Below, one piece after another: positions 8,984 through 20,733 of a DNA stretch of 64,000 nt (its first letter is position 1; the number at the start of each line of letters is the position of its first letter). The DNA lies in the NCBI GenBank assembly GCA_938038445.1, contig CALHRZ010000003.1, positions 124,001-188,000 on the forward strand, read 5' to 3'. The translations under genes and the position numbers were made by a program. A model generated the notes under the pieces. That model did no database searches. It was given only the letters and a program-made list of their open reading frames with translations, and had not been told where the DNA came from. The DNA is from an uncultured bacterium (GTDB lineage Bacteria; Verrucomicrobiota; Kiritimatiellia; CAIKKV01).

Positions 8984-9937
8984 TTAGAACGCCGAAGAGG
9001 GTGTGCGGGGAGGGGGATAGGTCAACAAAAGACAGGCCGTAACGAAGAGATTGCGCTCATCGGCCGAAATGAGGCGGGAGTCGGGCGGTTCGATGTCGAG
9101 GCTTTCGGCCGTCCACCATCCGAGATTGCCCTTCCGCACTTGGGAACGGGCGAGGAGGGGAAAGAAGTATTCGGACCATTGGGTCCAATCTTTTCCGCCG
9201 GCGCGCAGCAGGGCATGGGAGAGAAGGATGGCGGTGAGGAGGGGGGAGGGATGTTTTTTCCAGTTGGTGGGGTCTAAGCGACGGATGGCTTCGAGATGAC
9301 GCTCCTGGTCCGCGTGGTTTCGTTGGCGGTGGGCGAGGAGGAAAAGGGCGGCCTGCGTTGCGAGGTCGGGAGGCTGGTTGGCCCACGCTTCGATGATTCG
9401 CGGAATAGCGAGCCGGGCCAGATCGGGATTGCCTCCGCTCGTGATCATCGAGTCGACAGCCAGGCTGTGCCATTGGGTTGGGCTTTTGAATTCGAGGAGT
9501 GCGGACTGGGTTTTGAGCGATTCGAGCACGATTGGGATGCGGGTCAGGCCGTAGGCTTCTGAAAGGCACCAGACGATGAGGGCGCGGCGTTCGGGGGGAT
9601 GGATCGCTTCGGGAGACGTTTCACGGATAAGGGCGCGCAGTCCTTTGCTGACCGTGAGGCCATGTTCCCACGACAGGGGGGTTTCCCCTTGCAGGAGAAA
9701 CGCGAGGAGGGAGACGCTGGTGAGGAGAGCGTGGGATTCGCCGGAGCCCCAGTATCCTTCGGCGTCTTGGTGTTGAGACAACCAGCTAAGGGCGGCGGGG
9801 AGAACGTCGGGGGCCGTCCGCAGGAGGCGGGCAGGGGGGCGCGGGGCAGGTTCCTCTCGTGCTTTGAGGACAAGAGTTGGGAAGAGGGACGCAATCAGCA
9901 ACCTGAAAACAATATGGGAGATTCGTATGTTTTTCAT
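8984..9937 (-). CDS. exported alpha/alpha-toroid (terpene-cyclase/prenyltransferase-repeat-like) protein
   Basis: A 317-residue protein with an N-terminal hydrophobic signal-like segment (MKNIRISHIVFRLLIASLFP) and then helical repeats. The HQDAEGYWGSGE motif resembles the QxxDGxW-type repeats of squalene cyclase/prenyltransferase-like toroids; the helices that follow (LLTSVSLLAFLLQGE, RRALIVWCLSEAYG, LATQAALFLLAHRQ) fit a partial alpha/alpha barrel. Such proteins are common in planctomycetes and relatives and mostly have no known reaction, so I do not claim cyclase activity. The ATG at 9937 is preferred to one ten codons earlier because it gives a clean signal peptide, although no good ribosome binding site is visible. 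It is first in a minus-strand series with the sulfatase directly abutting. Confidence 0.65.
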   Translation of the reverse strand: MKNIRISHIVFRLLIASLFPTLVLKAREEPAPRPPARLLRTAPDVLPAALSWLSQHQDAEGYWGSGESHALLTSVSLLAFLLQGETPLSWEHGLTVSKGLRALIRETSPEAIHPPERRALIVWCLSEAYGLTRIPIVLESLKTQSALLEFKSPTQWHSLAVDSMITSGGNPDLARLAIPRIIEAWANQPPDLATQAALFLLAHRQRNHADQERHLEAIRRLDPTNWKKHPSPLLTAILLSHALLRAGGKDWTQWSEYFFPLLARSQVRKGNLGWWTAESLDIEPPDSRLISADERNLFVTACLLLTYPPPRTPSSAF

Positions 9938-10146
9938 ATGGAGTGGAAATAGAGACAATATAAGCAAATGGCATAAGATTCAATCAATCCTGAAAATCGG
10001 TGTCGTTCGCTCGCGTGGAGGTCGAGAGATGCAGAATCGAGCATACGGGAAAGGGATGGGATGGGAGTTTTCGGTTTTAGCGCCAAGGTCTTTCTTGCCG
10101 ATCATTTCTCGGATCCGAAGACCGGGTTGTTTATGGGACAGAACGA

Positions 10147-10175
10147 TGGACATTCGATGACGTTTCGGATATAGT
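10147..10175 (+). promoter_or_regulatory. predicted sigma70-like promoter of the dprA-topA-xer block
   Basis: TGGACA (10147-10152) and TATAGT (10170-10175) are separated by exactly 17 bases and lie about 45 bases upstream of the dprA start. They are near-consensus -35 and -10 boxes. GGAGA near 10211 is the dprA ribosome binding site. The rest of the 285-base gap 9938-10222 shows nothing else I can name. Confidence 0.5.
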
Positions 10176-10222
10176 ATGTATCGGCGAGAGCGGTCCCAGC
10201 GTGCCATTTTGGAGACCGCGGT

Positions 10223-11365
10223 GTGAAACTCTCGGAGCGCGACGCTTATATCACCCTCAACCAGATCCCTGATATTGGTCCTGTGACCGTTCAGACGTTG
10301 GCTGAGGCGCTTGGCGGCCGGGTGGCGGAAATACTGGAAATCGAACCTGGGCGTCTTCCTGCTGTTCGGGGGGTTGGGCCGGCGGCCCTTGAACGGTTGG
10401 CGGCTGCTCGCCGCCAAGGAGGGCTGGCGGAGGCTGAGGAAAAACGGGCTGAGATTTTGGGTCTTCGGATCGTCACACCGGTGGATGCTGGCTATCCCGA
10501 ACCCCTTCGATCACTTCATGATCCTCCGTTAGCCCTTTATGTGAAGGGGGAATGGAAACAAGAAGATCGTAAAGCCGTCGCATTGGTAGGATCTCGGCAC
10601 ACCACTTCTTATGGTCGTGAGACCGCCGCGCGTCTGGCTGCTGATTTGGCGCGGCTTGGATATGTTGTTGTGAGCGGACTGGCCCGAGGGATTGACACTT
10701 GGGCGCATCGTGGGGCTCTGGAGGCAGGGGGGCGTACGGTGGCGGTGCTGGGGGGAGGTTTACACGACATCTACCCGCCGGAAAACCGCGGTTTGGCGGA
10801 GGCCATTGCCCGAAGTGGGGCCCTTATTTCCGAATTTCCGATAGGGCGGGAGCCGGACAAGACGACCTTTCCCTATCGAAACCGGCTGATCAGCGGACTT
10901 TCCCAAGCCGTGGTTGTCGTGGAGGCGACACGAACCAGCGGCGCGTTGATCACGGCACGTTTTGCCGCCGATCAGGGCCGGTCGGTACTTGCCGTTCCGG
11001 GGCGGGTGGACAATCCGCTGGCGCAGGGTCCCCATGATTTGATCCGGCAGGGAGCGCGGCTGGTGGAAGGGGTGGAAGATATTCTGGATGAATTGGGTAC
11101 GCTCTTTCGGGGGGCGGCTTTCTCACTTCGATGCCAAGGAAAGGATGGGGGGGATGCTGGGGTCGGGAGTGAGCCTCTTCGTCTTTTACCGGAGGAGCGT
11201 TTACTTTTGGAGAGAGTTTCGGAGGAGGAGCGGATCGATGTGGATACGCTAACTCGGCGAAGCGGGCTCTCGGCGGCGGTTGTGGCGGCTGCGCTTTTGA
11301 CGCTTGAGATGAAGGGGTTGGTGAGGGTGTTGCCTGGCCGGGTGGTGGAGCGAAGGAATCCCTGA
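10223..11365 (+). CDS. dprA: DNA processing protein DprA (Smf)
   Basis: Loads RecA onto incoming single-stranded DNA during natural transformation. The 380-residue product has an N-terminal helix-hairpin-helix/SAM-like region (residues 1-75), then the Rossmann-like DprA core with VALVGSR (119-125), SGLARGID (151-158), AVLGGGLHDIYPPEN and SEFPIGREPDKTTFPYRNRLISGLS (split here only in reading: the FP-x-RNR-x-ISGLS signature). The C-terminal 55 residues look like the winged-helix DprA_WH domain (DTLTRRSGLS-type helix). The start is a GTG with GGAGA upstream; another GTG two bases earlier is out of frame. The adjacent topA and xer genes form an order seen in many bacteria. Presence of dprA alone does not prove competence. 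Confidence 0.95.
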   Translation: MKLSERDAYITLNQIPDIGPVTVQTLAEALGGRVAEILEIEPGRLPAVRGVGPAALERLAAARRQGGLAEAEEKRAEILGLRIVTPVDAGYPEPLRSLHDPPLALYVKGEWKQEDRKAVALVGSRHTTSYGRETAARLAADLARLGYVVVSGLARGIDTWAHRGALEAGGRTVAVLGGGLHDIYPPENRGLAEAIARSGALISEFPIGREPDKTTFPYRNRLISGLSQAVVVVEATRTSGALITARFAADQGRSVLAVPGRVDNPLAQGPHDLIRQGARLVEGVEDILDELGTLFRGAAFSLRCQGKDGGDAGVGSEPLRLLPEERLLLERVSEEERIDVDTLTRRSGLSAAVVAAALLTLEMKGLVRVLPGRVVERRNP

Positions 11366-11471
11366 GGAGAGTTTTTGCGGGGGGTGCGAGATGTTTTGAG
11401 GGAAAAAACAGTTGCTCGAGACGGCGAATTCAAGGAATATTAGCCGTTTTGGGATTTGATGGGACAGTGCA

Positions 11472-14033
11472 ATGGCGAAAAGTCTTGTAATTGTGGAATC
11501 TCCGGCCAAAGCCCGGACGATCGGCAAGATTCTGGGAGAGGAGTACGCGGTCAAGGCTTCCATGGGTCATGTACGGGATTTGCCGGTTCGGTCGTTGGGT
11601 GTGGCGGTCGAGAAAGGATTCGAGCCGCGCTATGAAATTACCCCGGACCGCAAGAAAACGGTTCAGGAATTGCAGGCGGCGGCACGACACTGTTCGACGA
11701 TTTATCTTGCGCCCGATCCCGACCGGGAGGGGGAAGCCATTGCGTGGCACTTGAAAACTCTATTGGAGGATAAGGTTCCGGACGCCGTTTTTCGGCGTGT
11801 GGTATACAACGAGATTACGCCGCGGGCGGTGCGCGAGGCGTTTGCGCATCCGGGCGATCTCAACCTTCGGTTGGTGGAGTCCCAGCAAGCTCGGCGGATT
11901 CTTGATCGGCTGGTGGGGTACAAGGTTAGTCCGCTGCTATGGGGCCGTTTCCAGCGGAATCTGAGCGCCGGTCGGGTGCAAACGGTTGCCCTCCGGCTTG
12001 TTTGCGAGCGGGAAGAGGCGATTCGACAGTTTGTGCCCGAGCCCTACTGGCTGATTGGGGCGCAAGTATGCAAGCGGGTTCCGCCGAAGGATGCCTTTCC
12101 CATTCGGCTCGTTCGCATTCGGGGCGAGAAGGCCGTTATCCAAAGCGCGGAACAGGCGGCGACCATTTGCCGGGAATTGGCGGCGTCCACTCTGCGGGTG
12201 AAGGGGATCGAGACGCGGGAAACTCAGCGGCGGCCGGCCCCTCCGTTCACGACCAGTACGCTGCAGCAGGCGGCCTCGAGGCGGTTTGGTTATTCCCCTT
12301 CGCGGACGATGCGTCTGGCGCAGACATTGTATGAAGGGGTGGACTTGGGGGAAGGGCCGATTGGGCTCATCACATACATGCGGACGGATTCGGTTGCGGT
12401 GGCACACGAGGCGCAGGAACAGGCGCGGGTATTGGTTGCCCAGAAGTACGGGGCCGATCATCTGCCGGATCGCCCTCCTGTCTATCGGAGCCGGCACGAT
12501 GCACAGATGGCCCATGAAGCGATACGGCCGACCGATGTGTCGCGCACGCCCGATTCGCTGCGCAAGCGTCTTAAACCGGACGAATGGAAGCTGTACACGC
12601 TGATTTGGCAGCGCTTTCTGGCCAGTCAGATGGCTCCTGCGCGGTTCGAGCAACGGGTGGTTGAGGTCGAGACGGAGGCGCCGGCGGGGATGGAGTCGCC
12701 CTATCTTTTCCGTACGACGGCGACCCGGCTGGTCTTTCCGGGTTTTCGCGCGGTTTACGAAGAAGAGGAGAAGGATAACGGGCCGGAAAAAGTGCGTGCT
12801 GCTCAACCGGAAAATGCGGGGGCGGGAGAGGAAGAACCCGAGGTGGAGTCCCTGCCGCCCCTCGAACCCGGCGAGCCGCTTGAAGTGCTTCGGTGGCTGG
12901 AAGAGCGGAAGGAGACGCAACCGCCTTCACGGTTTACCGAAGCGACGCTGATTCGGGCTTTGGAGGAGAACGGCGTGGGGCGTCCGAGCACCTACGCCCA
13001 GATTTTGACGACGCTTTACGACCGGCGATACGTTCAACGGGAGGCGCGCAAGCGCGCGCTGGCGCCTACCGAGCTCGGGGAGAAGGTTTACTCGCATCTC
13101 ATCGGCCATTTGGCGGAACTTTTCGATATTGGGTTTACGGCGGGGATGGAAGAACAGCTCGACGCGATCGAAGAGGGAAAGATCGGGTGGCGGGAAATGC
13201 TGGCCGATTTTTACAGCCGTCTGCAGAAATGGTTGGAAGCGGCCAAAGGGCCGCCGGCCGAAGAGGATCATGTCCGAAGAGTTCTGGACCATTTGGCGCA
13301 GGTGGCGCAGTGGCAGGAACCCACAGGTACTCCCCGGGGGCGTCGGAAGAACGATCCGCAATTTGTCGCCTCGATCCGCCGTCAGTTGGAGCAAGGGCGG
13401 CCGATCACGGACCGGCAATACCAGGCATTGATTCGGCTTGCGGTTCGTTATCGGGAGCAGATTCCCGGCTTGGACGAGACCCTTCGGGGTCTAGGGCAGG
13501 AGGCGCATCTTGAAACGCCGCCGGTTCTGCCGCCGGATGATGTTACGCTACGGAAACTCGAATTGCTGAAAGGGGTTCAAACGGATCCTCCGACGAAACG
13601 GCGGGGGCGGACCTATGACGATGCGGCTTTTATTGCGTCCTTAGCGGAGCAGGCGGCGAGGGGGCGGAATCTGTCGGCGGCGCAGGGTGCTGTGTTGGAC
13701 CGTCTGTTATGGAAATATGCGGACCGTATTCCGGATTTTGAGAAAGAGCGGGAGTCGTTGGGGTTACAGAAGGTCGAGTCGTCTTCTGACGTTGCGACGA
13801 CGGATCCGGAGATTGGGACGATTATGGAACGGCTTTCCCAGTGGACGGACTGGCGGCCGCCTGTGGAACGGCGTGGTCGGACATTTGATGACCGGCAGTT
13901 TTTTGAATCGTTGTTCCGGCAGTTTCGTGAAAAGGGTCGGTTGAGCCCCCGCCAGATTTCGGCGTTGAAACGGTTAGCGCGCCAATATGGGCTGGCGGCT
14001 GAGGCGAGGGGGAGAGCCGAATTGCAGACGTGA
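11472..14033 (+). CDS. topA: DNA topoisomerase I with a three-repeat C-terminal extension
   Basis: Relaxes negative supercoils. The N-terminal Toprim domain has KSLVIVESPAKA (residues 3-14) and DPDREGEA (82-89, metal-binding acidic residues). The active-site Tyr302 is in GLITYMRTDS, and the core fold continues to about residue 595 (VGRPSTYA near 502-509). Residues ~600-850 lack the usual Cys4 zinc ribbons. They hold three copies of a helical module instead, the second and third with RRGRTxDDxxFxxSLxxQ followed by LSxxQ and an aromatic-containing helix ending K/QY. The length of 853 residues is normal for TopA because the modules replace the zinc ribbons. The ATG at 11472 has only a weak ribosome site (GGGACAG). 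The stop overlaps the GTG of the recombinase gene. Confidence 0.95.
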   Translation: MAKSLVIVESPAKARTIGKILGEEYAVKASMGHVRDLPVRSLGVAVEKGFEPRYEITPDRKKTVQELQAAARHCSTIYLAPDPDREGEAIAWHLKTLLEDKVPDAVFRRVVYNEITPRAVREAFAHPGDLNLRLVESQQARRILDRLVGYKVSPLLWGRFQRNLSAGRVQTVALRLVCEREEAIRQFVPEPYWLIGAQVCKRVPPKDAFPIRLVRIRGEKAVIQSAEQAATICRELAASTLRVKGIETRETQRRPAPPFTTSTLQQAASRRFGYSPSRTMRLAQTLYEGVDLGEGPIGLITYMRTDSVAVAHEAQEQARVLVAQKYGADHLPDRPPVYRSRHDAQMAHEAIRPTDVSRTPDSLRKRLKPDEWKLYTLIWQRFLASQMAPARFEQRVVEVETEAPAGMESPYLFRTTATRLVFPGFRAVYEEEEKDNGPEKVRAAQPENAGAGEEEPEVESLPPLEPGEPLEVLRWLEERKETQPPSRFTEATLIRALEENGVGRPSTYAQILTTLYDRRYVQREARKRALAPTELGEKVYSHLIGHLAELFDIGFTAGMEEQLDAIEEGKIGWREMLADFYSRLQKWLEAAKGPPAEEDHVRRVLDHLAQVAQWQEPTGTPRGRRKNDPQFVASIRRQLEQGRPITDRQYQALIRLAVRYREQIPGLDETLRGLGQEAHLETPPVLPPDDVTLRKLELLKGVQTDPPTKRRGRTYDDAAFIASLAEQAARGRNLSAAQGAVLDRLLWKYADRIPDFEKERESLGLQKVESSSDVATTDPEIGTIMERLSQWTDWRPPVERRGRTFDDRQFFESLFRQFREKGRLSPRQISALKRLARQYGLAAEARGRAELQT
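13275..14009 (+). repeat. three tandem C-terminal protein modules in TopA
   Basis: Module 1 covers residues about 602-668, module 2 about 692-758 and module 3 about 783-846. Shared positions are an initial Leu-rich helix, a Pro near the RRGR basic patch (RGRR in module 1), a Phe followed by SI/SL and Gln, then PITDRQ / NLSAAQ / RLSPRQ, and a helix ending RYREQIP / KYADRIP / QYGLAAE. The basic patches suggest DNA contact, by analogy with other TopA C-terminal domains. The repeats are diverged in sequence, so the duplication is old. Confidence 0.7.
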
Positions 14034-14981
14034 AAAGTCGGCTGGCCCAGGATGCGTTGGCCGGTGCATTTCGCCGTTATTTGCGGAGTGAAATGAATGC
14101 CTCGCCGCATACTGTGGCGGCCTATTGGGGGGATCTGGAGCAATTTGTGCAGATGGTCTGGGAGCAAGGGCGACCGCCTTATCCCTGGGCCGAGGTGGAT
14201 CGCGCGATGGCGCGCGCGTTTCTTGCGCATCTGATGCAACAGGGGCTTTCTTCTCCCTCGATTCACCGAAAAATCTCCAGTTTGCGCCGTTTTTTTCGGT
14301 ATTTGATAAGGCGAAGCCGGGTGGAGAAGAACCCATTTGCCGGGATATCAGGGCCTGCCCGCGCGTGCCGCCTTCCGAAGGTGCTTTCGGTGGGGGAGGT
14401 TGAGCGGCTGCTGCGTGCTCCGCTCGAGGTGGCCGAGAGGGAGGCGAAGCGGTGTTCGGAGAGACGGCGCTGGGAGGTGGAATATGGGGGTGTTCGGGAC
14501 GCCGCGATTTTGGAGGTTTTGTACAGCACGGGGGGGCGGATTCGCGAAATTACGGGGCTGACGGACGGGGCGGTTGACTGGTTGGGGGGTGTGGTTCGTG
14601 TCCGGGGCAAAGGGCGGAAGGAGCGGTTATGTTTGTTGGGGCGGCCCGCGCTGGCGGCGTTGCGGCGGGCAGTGGAGGAGAGGGATCGGTTGTTTCCGCT
14701 TCGGGGGCGGCCGTCGAAAAGGGCTGTGGAACGACCGTTGTTCCTCAACGTGAGGGGGGGTGCCCTTTCGGCCCGGTCGGTGGAGCGCCAAATGAAGCGT
14801 TATTTGGAAGCGGCGGAATTGAATCCCCAACTTTCTCCCCATGTGTTGCGGCATTCTTTTGCGACGCATCTGCTGGATGCCGGGGCGGACATGCGGAGCG
14901 TGCAAGAGCTGCTGGGGCACGCGAGTCTTTCGACGACCCAGATTTATACCCATGTAACGGCGGAACGATTGCGGAAAACCT

Positions 14982-15007
<26 letters not shown>
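14030..15007 (+). CDS. xerC: tyrosine recombinase XerC/XerD
   Basis: Site-specific recombinase, most likely resolving chromosome dimers at dif. The 325-residue protein has the N-terminal SAM-like core-binding domain (residues 8-95) and the catalytic domain with Arg170 (TGGRIRE), Lys194 (RGKGRKER), His271-x-x-Arg274 (HVLRHSFATH), His297 (LLGHASLST) and nucleophile Tyr306 (IYTHV). The GTG start overlaps the topA stop as GTGA, so it is probably translationally coupled. XerC and XerD cannot be told apart by eye; the position after topA favours XerC. It overlaps waaA by 26 bases. No integrated element is seen next to it, which argues against a phage integrase. Confidence 0.92.
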
Positions 15008-17814
<2,807 letters not shown>

Positions 17815-17850
17815 CGCGGCGGAAGGGGCATAACGAGCGTAAGGAGCGCC

Positions 17851-20466
17851 ATGCAGAAGAATGTTTGGCATGTGATTTTGGGGGTCCTGACTTTGGGGCT
17901 TCTTCTCTTTTCCCTCGCGATCACCATTCCTCTCTCGGAGAAGGTGCCGTTGGGGCTGGACTTGCGGGGAGGGATGAGCTTTACGGTTGAGGTTGATGAA
18001 AATGCCGTTCGCGAGAAATTGCGAATGCGTGCGCAGGAGGAAGGGACGGAGCTGACGGACGAAGAGTTGGAACGGATTACGCCGGCCGAAATGCAGGATG
18101 CGCTGAAACGTTCGATCGAGGTTCTTCGCAACCGGGTGGACGGGTTGGGAATTGCCGAGCCCATTATTTATCCCGAACGGGGGAATCGGATTGTCGTCCA
18201 ATTGCCGGACATTGATTCGAGCCGGGAAGCCGCAGGGGGAGAGGGTGCTGAGGGGCGTCGTGCGGAGCGCGCGCGGCAGGCGCGGGAGAAGCGGGAACGG
18301 GCGATCCGGACGATCCGTGATGTTTCTTTTCTCGAGTTCCGCTTGGTGCATCCGGACAACGACGAATTGATTGCGAAGATGATGGAGGCAGGCAAGGCGC
18401 CCGAGGGGTACAAGGTCGTTTCCGTGGTGTACAAGGGGAGGCCGCAATTTTTCTGGGAACGGGATTATGGCGCGATTCCAGAAGGCCGGATGGATGCATC
18501 CATGCAGGCCAAGGTCGCCGCTTTCAATGCGCCGCCGACCTATGAAGTGCTTCTCGAGCGGCAACGAATTGGAAATCGGACGCTTCACCGTCCGTATCTG
18601 GTCCAGAAGAAGGCGGAGTTAGACGGGACGCGGCTGCGCAAAGCAGGGGTGGGATATTCGGGCGGGCTGGGCTCGCCGGTGGTGAAACTGGAATTTGATC
18701 GCGAAGGGGCGCGAATTTTCCAGCGGCTGACGACTGCCTATGCTCCGAACGGGACGCGCAATCCGAACCCGGTGGGGCGGCAGCTGGCCATTGTGTTGGA
18801 CCGGGTGGTGTATTCGGCGCCGGTGATCAAGGAGCCGATTGCGGGGGGGCAAGCGGAGATCAGCGGGGATTTCAGTTCGGAGGAGGCTTATTTTTTGGCC
18901 AATGTGCTGAAAGCGGGTGCCTTGCCTGTTCCGGTGCGGATTGTTGCGATGCGGGACGTTTCGGCCACGCTGGGAGCGGACGCTATCCGGAGCGGGCTGC
19001 GGGCAGCCGCGACGGGTCTTATTCTGGTCGCGATTTTCATGTTGGTGTATTACCGGTTGGTGGGGGTGGTGGCGAATATCGCCTTGCTTCTTACGCTGTT
19101 GATTTTGCCGGTTGGGATGTTGCTGGTCGCGGGATTCATGGGTGTTTTTGTGGAGGAGGCGCGTGCGGGGGGTCGTGTGGCATTGCCGGTTTTGACGCTT
19201 CCGGGGCTTGCGGGTATTGTGCTGACGCTTGGCATGGCGGTGGACGCCAATGTCCTCATCTTTGAGCGCATTCGGGAAGAGTTCAAGAACGGAAAAGGGC
19301 CCATTTCGGCAGTGGCGGCCGGTTTTGAGCGGGCCCTGAGCGCGATTCTCGATTCCAACATCACGACCATTCTGACGGCGTTTGTTTTGTTCATTTTCGG
19401 CTCGGGTCCTATTCGCGGCTATGCCGTAACGCTCTCGGCAGGTCTTCTGGTGAGCATGTTTTGTGCGGTGGTTGTGGGGCGAATGATTTTGGAACAAATA
19501 GCGGTTCGTCTTAAGGAGACGCGTTATTGGGGCATGGCCAACTGGTTTCCGGAGATGAACGTTGACTTTATACGTTTCGGCCGATATGCAATTATCTTTT
19601 CCTTTCTGATAATTGTCGTCAGTCTATCGGGCTTTGGTTGGGCGGCTTCGCGGGATCAGAATCGCGTGTTCGGCATTGAGTTTACAGGTGGCGCATCGGT
19701 CGCATTTTCCTTCGATCCGGCCGCACGTGTTTCGGAAGCGGACATTCGCCGGGCGTTGGAGGCGGGGGGAATCAGCCAGCCGTTCGTGCAGTATCAACGG
19801 GAGCTCGGCGAAGAGAACCGTGATCTGCTTTTAGTGAAAGGACCTGCGGGGGCAAAGGACGAGATTGTGCGGGTTCTTTCCGATACTTTTCCATCCGCCG
19901 CCTTTGCGGTGGAGAGCGCGGACGACATTGGTCCTCAAATCGGGCGCGAATTAAAGGTCAAAGCGGTCCGAGCCGTTTTAATTTCGCTTTTGATCATGAT
20001 TCTCTACATTTCGTGGCGGTACGAGTTTGGTTTTGCGTTGGGCGCCGTGCTGGCCCTTTTCCATGATGCTCTCTTCACGCTTGGCTTGGTGTACTGGATG
20101 GGGATTCCGGTTAATCTGACTGTGGTTGCGGCCATTCTGACGATTGTGGGGTATTCGGTGAACGACACGATTGTTATTTTCGACCGGATTCGGGAAGATA
20201 TCCGGCTGATTCGGGGAAAGAGTTTCGTTGAATTGTGCAATCTGAGCATCAACCAGACGCTGGGTCGGACGATTCTGACTTCTCTGACGACTCTGCTAGC
20301 CGTTCTGGCGTTGGCGGCATTCGGGGGAGGGGAGATTCGGTCGTTTGCGCTTACGATGTTGGTCGGCGTGATCGTGGGGACCTACTCGACGATTACGATT
20401 GCGACTCCGATCGTATTGGTTTGGTACCGGTATCGTACGCCGGATTTCTCGCGCAAAACGGGATAA
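17851..20466 (+). CDS. secDF: fused protein translocase SecD-SecF
   Basis: Proton-driven membrane component that pulls exported proteins out of the Sec channel. The 871-residue product joins both halves. The SecD half has TM1 (residues 8-25), LGLDLRGGMSFTVEVD, the P1 periplasmic region, and the TM4-6 block with LPGLAGIVLTLGMAVDANVLIFERIREE. The SecF half begins near residue 560 with a new TM helix, FGIEFTGGASVAFSF, and ends GYSVNDTIVIFDRIREDIRL followed by LTSLTTLLAVLALAAFGG. The periplasmic part includes a charged AERARQAREKRERAIRTI insertion. AAGGAG lies just before the ATG. It follows yajC by 36 bases. Confidence 0.96.
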   Translation: MQKNVWHVILGVLTLGLLLFSLAITIPLSEKVPLGLDLRGGMSFTVEVDENAVREKLRMRAQEEGTELTDEELERITPAEMQDALKRSIEVLRNRVDGLGIAEPIIYPERGNRIVVQLPDIDSSREAAGGEGAEGRRAERARQAREKRERAIRTIRDVSFLEFRLVHPDNDELIAKMMEAGKAPEGYKVVSVVYKGRPQFFWERDYGAIPEGRMDASMQAKVAAFNAPPTYEVLLERQRIGNRTLHRPYLVQKKAELDGTRLRKAGVGYSGGLGSPVVKLEFDREGARIFQRLTTAYAPNGTRNPNPVGRQLAIVLDRVVYSAPVIKEPIAGGQAEISGDFSSEEAYFLANVLKAGALPVPVRIVAMRDVSATLGADAIRSGLRAAATGLILVAIFMLVYYRLVGVVANIALLLTLLILPVGMLLVAGFMGVFVEEARAGGRVALPVLTLPGLAGIVLTLGMAVDANVLIFERIREEFKNGKGPISAVAAGFERALSAILDSNITTILTAFVLFIFGSGPIRGYAVTLSAGLLVSMFCAVVVGRMILEQIAVRLKETRYWGMANWFPEMNVDFIRFGRYAIIFSFLIIVVSLSGFGWAASRDQNRVFGIEFTGGASVAFSFDPAARVSEADIRRALEAGGISQPFVQYQRELGEENRDLLLVKGPAGAKDEIVRVLSDTFPSAAFAVESADDIGPQIGRELKVKAVRAVLISLLIMILYISWRYEFGFALGAVLALFHDALFTLGLVYWMGIPVNLTVVAAILTIVGYSVNDTIVIFDRIREDIRLIRGKSFVELCNLSINQTLGRTILTSLTTLLAVLALAAFGGGEIRSFALTMLVGVIVGTYSTITIATPIVLVWYRYRTPDFSRKTG

Positions 20467-20496
20467 GCAGGCAACCGGAGGGAAACGGACGCAGTT

Positions 20497-20721
20497 ATGG
20501 CGGATAAGGAAGACCTCATCAAAGTGGATGGCGTGGTGGTCAAGGTGCTGCCGGCCACCATGTATCGCGTGCGGCTGGAGAACGGGCACGAGTTGCTCGC
20601 CCATATTTCCGGCAAGATGCGGAAGAACTTTATCCGCATTGCGGTAGGGGATCGCGTGAGTGTAGAGATTTCGCCCTACGACCTGACGAAGGGGCGAATC
20701 ACCTACCGTCATCGGACCTGA
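20497..20721 (+). CDS. infA: translation initiation factor IF-1
   Basis: A 74-residue S1/OB-fold protein that covers the ribosomal A site during initiation. The start [20 protein letters not shown], the [20 protein letters not shown] core and the end [16 protein letters not shown] are the standard IF-1 sequence, full length and without insertions. It follows secDF by 30 bases on the same strand and is probably the last gene of the plus-strand block; the next gene is convergent, 12 bases away. Confidence 0.97.
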   Translation: MADKEDLIKVDGVVVKVLPATMYRVRLENGHELLAHISGKMRKNFIRIAVGDRVSVEISPYDLTKGRITYRHRT

Positions 20722-20733
20722 CCCAAGGTTGTT

